Source: Lithospermum erythrorhizon
Lineage: Eukaryota > Streptophyta > Magnoliopsida > Boraginales > Boraginaceae
Reading direction: 5' to 3'
Assembly (NCBI GenBank): GCA_019722365.1
Contig: JADFUC010000232.1
Coordinates: forward strand, 1 to 64,000
Length of the DNA: 64,000 nt
Below are positions 60,101 through 64,000 of this stretch, in pieces; position 1 is the first letter of the stretch; every line of letters begins with the position of its first letter. Made by a program: the position numbers and the translations under genes. The notes beneath the pieces were generated by a model. It saw only the letters and a list, made by a program, of their open reading frames with translations, had not been told where the DNA came from and ran no database searches.

Positions 60101-61136
60101 TAATCTTTCAGTTTGCGCCTTTAATTTTATATTTATCTATTCCTTGCCTCCTGAGGATGATCAAGTGAGCAAGTGATTACAGATTGATGTCAGTTCGAAG
60201 AAATAATTTTTTATACTTACCAAGCATGTGCTCAAAGTTCTTAGATGGAACACCATCACACCTTTGAGCAGCACCCCATTGCATTCTATAACAGGTATTA
60301 TGTTCTATAACAGATCGTTGGCTCCAATCGCCTCTTAATCTAGGATTCAGGTGCAAAATTCTTGGTGGATCTTCCCCAGATACAGCCTTCAAGCCAAGCA
60401 ATTCAACCATAAACTGAGAAACCATCACCATTCCATTATCATTCTTTAATTTTGCAAGCTCGGGAACATACTCTTGATGAGCTAAACGTGGAGTCCCAAC
60501 GACGGTGAGGGCAGAACCACCAGCAAGCCCACAAGGAAGCGACATGAGTTGGTTATTCTTCCCCAATTGTTCCCCAGTCTGTTCAATCCATGATGGACAC
60601 GACTCTGGCTTCTTCTCAAGGATAACATCAATTTCAATCTTCGTCACATCAAACTTCTCCAACTCTCCCCATTCTTTCAACCCTAGACTCCAAGCCTCAT
60701 CAGCCATGTTCTCTAAAATAGTAAAATTCTTCGTCCTATTCAGTCTTTTGAAAATTGCTGCAGTTATTCGACCATACTCAAGCTTACGTGGCTTCACAGG
60801 TTTCCCAGCAACTTTTTGTGCCTCTCTCCCTTTTCCCTCCCCCAGCATTGACAAAACATTTTCACTCGATCTATCCTGTAATGTCCTTTGAACTCTATTA
60901 GTACGGTTTAAACTTAATTCAGTATGAACCAACCTTCCACCATCATCATCCTCCTTACCCGAAGAACGATTCACACTCGAATCACTTTCACTAGAACCCA
61001 AAACCGTCACACTCTCAAATAGATCCTCAAACTTAAGAAAAACAAAACACAAGTATAACACACCTATTCCCAACACAATGTAGGACAATTTGGTCCTCCT
61101 TATAGTTGAAGGCTCACCTTTTAACCTTTTCATCAT
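57163..61136 (-). CDS. Hydroxyproline O-galactosyltransferase, GALT2/4/5/6-like (GT31), with one apparent frameshift
   Basis: A Golgi type II membrane enzyme that adds the first galactose to hydroxyproline of arabinogalactan proteins. Exons: 60221-61136, 59574-59806, 58703-58989, 57937-58065, 57645-57818, 57456-57563, 57163-57366; about 683 aa if in phase. Membrane anchor at residues 17-34 ([18 protein letters not shown]), galectin-like domain in exons 1-3 ([44 protein letters not shown]), GT31 catalytic domain with [23 protein letters not shown], the metal site [11 protein letters not shown] (about 535-537), [17 protein letters not shown] and [11 protein letters not shown], ending in RARCCNV. 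Start chosen at ATG 61136 (MMKRLKGEP); an earlier TTG is not needed. Exon 3 is 287 nt where 288 is required by its phase-0 neighbours; the slip falls near 58907 between SLPFT and HPSFH. Confidence 0.88.
59951..60047. repeat. Tandem duplication in GALT-like intron 1
   Basis: AATAGAGTGTATAATAAAAC with ACACACGAGTAGATGAAACAAG occurs at 59951 and again at about 60006, with one base changed. The unit is about 55 bases. Confidence 0.9.
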
Positions 61137-62567
61137 CAACAATTCAACAAATAACCTTAATCAACAAACCAAACAAGTTCCAATAGTCAACCCCCTAAAC
61201 ACCATAACTACTGCACCTGCTAAAAATGCAGCAACCCCAAATCACATTTTTAACAAGAAAATGCAACAAAAATCAAAATGGGTAGGTCAAAAAGTAAATC
61301 TTGATCAATAAAACCTCAATTTAAGCAAAAAATACTGTGAATTACACAATCAACTCGTCAGTATAGTATCTAAAGCAACCTTATAGAGGCAAAAGACATG
61401 CTAAAAATGCAAATATTATATACCATATAATTGATGCAATGCTGTACAAAAATGGTAGAAATTATTAAAAAAGAAAAATACCCAACAGATTAAATGCTAA
61501 AGATTTGTTTTCTCAGATTAAAATCATACTAAATACTATGTTGAATTGTTGATTAAGTTAATTAAGTACACTAATTAATTAAACATGTTTTTGATAAACA
61601 TACGTGATAATTATTAATTAACGCATAAGTTAGGCCCCCCCTAACCACTATGAAAACAACATGTAATTAATGTACTTTTACTGTTGGGTTTATTAGAGGA
61701 TTAGAATCTAAAAAGTATCGAAACCGGTCGCTCTAAAGGAATTTCTCGATATTGGCCTCTCGATATTTTGATGGTGGAATTATTCTGAGAAGAGTTAAAT
61801 GTGAAGGACGAATCGGCGTCTGGCCACTTGATCTGAGATAAGGGTGATGGTGATGGCCATTTCTAGTTATTTTAAATTAAGTTATCTTGTGGTAGAAATT
61901 AGAATCTAGATTAGTATTAGCATAGAATTATAAAGTCTTCGGGTTTTAACACGTTAGAAGTTGTTGGAAATGAAAAAAGTGAATACTTTTTAGTTTATTT
62001 TGAATCAATTTAATTAATTTTTTATTTAATCACTTGAAATAATGTTTTCGTGCAAATTTTAATTACTCAGCAATTATCAACATTTTTCAATAAATCACAT
62101 ATGTATGTTATTTGTGTACACGACTTAATAGTTTTTTATTTTATTTTTGGCCTTACGATTCTTTGTTTTTGTTTTTCAGTTAAGTAGGATTTACATATTA
62201 TAAATGTTTGAAATACTTCGACGTTTTTTATATTTTGAGTTAAAATATTAATTAATTTTAAGGTCAAACATAGTTACACTGTAAGATTTAAGTTTGTTAA
62301 CAAAAACGACCAATGAAGCAAAGTCTACGGAACTAGTAAAATCATATAGATTACATAGGAGCAAATAGAAATAATAATATGTTTTCTTTGTATTAGTATA
62401 TCTGTAAATGTATAAATATATGCGATGATCGGTTACATCATGCATGCAAAATAATTCATCTATACCTAATATCTCCCTTTATTTTCCAACAATATGACAA
62501 TTGGCGAAATGTATCCTATATGATAAATTAATTAAGTTTATGTAATCATGAATATATAGTAGCATAA
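61137..62567. other. GALT-like promoter and STIG1-like 3' flank
   Basis: No gene is recognised in 1.4 kb of AT-rich DNA. It includes the GALT-like leader next to 61137 and, at the other end, the 3' untranslated region of the STIG1-like gene. Confidence 0.45.
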
Positions 62568-62954
62568 TTAAGCATAGTTGCAGATTCCTTTGACACATTG
62601 ATTTCCCTTCTTGCATTTGTTAGAACATTTTCCACAATTCTTCTCATCATTGAACACATTCACACATTTCCCTTTGCAGCAGAGTTGTCCAAACTTGCAT
62701 TTCTTGCCACAATTCCCACAGTTTGATCCATCATATGAAACATTCACACATTTCTTTTTGCAACAATCTGGACCGGGACTCCCTGAGGCAGAACATACTC
62801 TAGGGTACTTATCGCACGTTTGGACTGCTCTGTATCCACCACGAAGAACTCTACCAAAATGTGCATTATTGCTCGTTTCCTCATCCGCGAAGAGAGTGAT
62901 AATGTTTGAAGCGATGAGGAATAGGACGAAAGCTAGTAGTTTGGTTGATCTCAT
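62568..62954 (-). CDS. STIG1-family secreted cysteine-rich protein
   Basis: A single exon of 128 codons plus stop. The start is ATG 62954 (MRSTKLLAFVLFLIAS), which gives a clean signal peptide to about residue 23; an upstream in-frame ATG-like extension to 63011 would put polar residues before it and is rejected. The mature part holds pairs of Cys-rich repeats: CCKKKCVNVSYDGSNCGNCG, KKCKFGQLCCKGKCVNV, NCGKCSNKCKKGNQCVKG. This is the STIG1 (stigma-specific protein 1) pattern of spaced CC, CxxC and GxNCGxC motifs. STIG1 in tobacco and tomato is secreted in the pistil and acts on pollen-tube growth; other members are expressed elsewhere, so the tissue here cannot be inferred. Length (about 130-150 aa) suits the family. 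Confidence 0.9.
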   Translation of the reverse strand: MRSTKLLAFVLFLIASNIITLFADEETSNNAHFGRVLRGGYRAVQTCDKYPRVCSASGSPGPDCCKKKCVNVSYDGSNCGNCGKKCKFGQLCCKGKCVNVFNDEKNCGKCSNKCKKGNQCVKGICNYA

Positions 62955-63037
62955 TTTTATTTGGGTTGAAGAGGGGAGATATATGTTTTTATGGTTGGAT
63001 GGTTTTTGCATATTTAACTCACTTTGATTTGGAGGGG

Positions 63038-63045
63038 TATTTATA
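63038..63045 (-). promoter_or_regulatory. TATA box of STIG1-like gene
   Basis: TATAAATA on the minus strand (within ACTATAAATACCCC), about 84 bases upstream of the chosen ATG. Position and sequence are typical for a plant core promoter. Confidence 0.7.
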
Positions 63046-64000
63046 GTACGTTAAGGTAATATGGTCCTTGTCATAGTTAGGCTTCTGAAGAATTTTTTGC
63101 AGTAAGTCAGAAATGCAAAATTAGTTAAATTTGGAATGGGGAGATGAACCATGCAAACAAGTTCATATTAAGATCACTTTGAGATACTAATTTTGACCTT
63201 TGATTTTTATTTTTGAAGTTTTCTGCAATCTATAGGTATATATGCACTCAAAGAGTCCAATTATTTGGTTTTTTTTCTTTCAAATCTCCAATGACTGCTG
63301 ACTTATTACATTGTTTATGGAGGTCAACGTTGCTGACTTAGAGTTTGGTAGGTTTCCAAATATCATAGCTAGTCTGCAAGACACCTCCAGGAACCTGCTG
63401 GAATTATGTTGAATGTTAGTGGATGGTTTGGCGAGTCCCCTTAACCTGTTTAGACGAGAATCTTTTTAAAAGCGTTTCGGGGCGTGTGTTAATGTTAAAT
63501 GTCATTTCGGATATATTAATGTTAATGTTTGTGTGGGTTGTTTGAATAACAGGGCGACACGATTGTTCTACGTATGCTTCACCTTTGAGGCAGATAATTA
63601 AGTCTATTGGGGTTTTCAGGTTCGATTGGATCATTATTGGTCATATCATTATGAGATTTTGTTGGTTGATGATCTGTTGGAGCCATCAAAATCAATTGTG
63701 TTAGTGCATGTGATTATAATATCATATTATTTCTTCAGTCAGGATTGCTAAAACTTTGAAACATTATACTGCAATGAATTCTAATTATGAATATGCTAGC
63801 AAAGAAATATGGACAAGCTATATAGCGAACATAATGAAGAAACCTAAACAGCTACTGTAATTATATGAGTATCAATTACTGGTTCACCTAAATGCAGTGA
63901 GGTTAAACGATAACTAGATCCATCGACTGCAAAGACCAGATAATGTACAGGTACATATGAGCGGTTTATTTGCTAGCATCATTTCTCTTCTTCATCTTTG
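63046..64000. other. STIG1-like upstream region to window end
   Basis: It has no convincing gene. Near 63600-63900 it stays AT-rich. The last 30 bases read on the minus strand as a lysine- and acid-rich tail with stops (TGA, or TAA in another frame) and could be the 3' end of a neighbouring gene, but there is too little to tell. Confidence 0.3.

Noticed and set aside
60505..60891. Plus-strand open frame of 128 codons
   Set aside because: It is antisense to exon 1 of the GALT-like gene, whose sense frame has a membrane anchor and conserved motifs.
62611..63027. Plus-strand open frame of 138 codons
   Set aside because: It is antisense to the STIG1-like gene; the periodic Cys codons on the sense strand explain it.
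63970..64000. Possible 3' end of a neighbouring gene on the minus strand
   Set aside because: Only about ten codons fall inside the window and two frames give plausible tails, so it cannot be supported as a gene.
1..64000. Bacterial-type systems such as CRISPR arrays, operons or prophage
   Set aside because: The arrays here have no spacers and the genes have spliceosomal introns and plant family matches; the window is nuclear plant DNA.

Overview
The window looks like a chromosome segment of a core eudicot plant. Five multi-exon genes and one single-exon gene can be read as plant orthologues, with GT-AG introns and AT-rich intergenic DNA. Most of the remaining DNA is degraded transposable elements. 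Species cannot be fixed from the sequence alone. Exon coordinates were worked out by hand from splice sites and reading phase. Four of the gene models close without a shift over their whole length, given a one-base counting uncertainty in one exon.

Layout: 1-7970 holds a Ty3-type LTR fragment, then part of a Mutator-like (MULE) element with a plant mobile domain (PMD) pseudogene. 8243-11789 (-) is TON1, a cortical microtubule organiser. 12180-16780 is a transposon with long inverted repeats. 17460-22020 (-) is CLP1, an mRNA 3'-end processing kinase-like protein. 23166-25217 (-) is a second PMD pseudogene. 25760-28640 is a second LTR-like fragment. 29380-30185 is the regulatory region of the second MULE copy. 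30188-36976 is a deleted Ty1/copia retrotransposon with both LTRs. 36996-39935 (+) is the MULE transposase pseudogene with an OTU-like tail. 39930-44260 is arrays and a third LTR-like fragment. 44880-50654 (+) is a solanesyl diphosphate synthase (SPS3-like). 51446-56211 (-) is a metallo-beta-lactamase-fold hydrolase. 57163-61136 (-) is a GALT2/5/6-like hydroxyproline O-galactosyltransferase. 62568-62954 (-) is a STIG1-family secreted Cys-rich protein.

The host genes serve unrelated pathways: microtubule organisation, pre-mRNA 3'-end formation, ubiquinone side-chain synthesis, an unassigned hydrolase, arabinogalactan-protein glycosylation and a secreted peptide. They do not form a functional cluster. 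SPS3 and the hydrolase are convergent.

The most interesting structure is in the transposons. Two copies of one MULE-like element lie in opposite orientation on either side of TON1 and CLP1. In each, a transposase and a PMD gene diverge from a shared control region carrying a conserved perfect palindrome and a TATA box. In the right copy a copia element sits between that TATA box and the transposase start codon, and the left copy preserves the unoccupied site. A second pattern is that intron 1 of all five multi-exon genes carries a tandem duplication or array, and in two of them the repeat copies the exon-1 splice donor. Two genes (SPS3-like and GALT-like) read as locally broken, which needs checking against raw reads before it is taken as biology.
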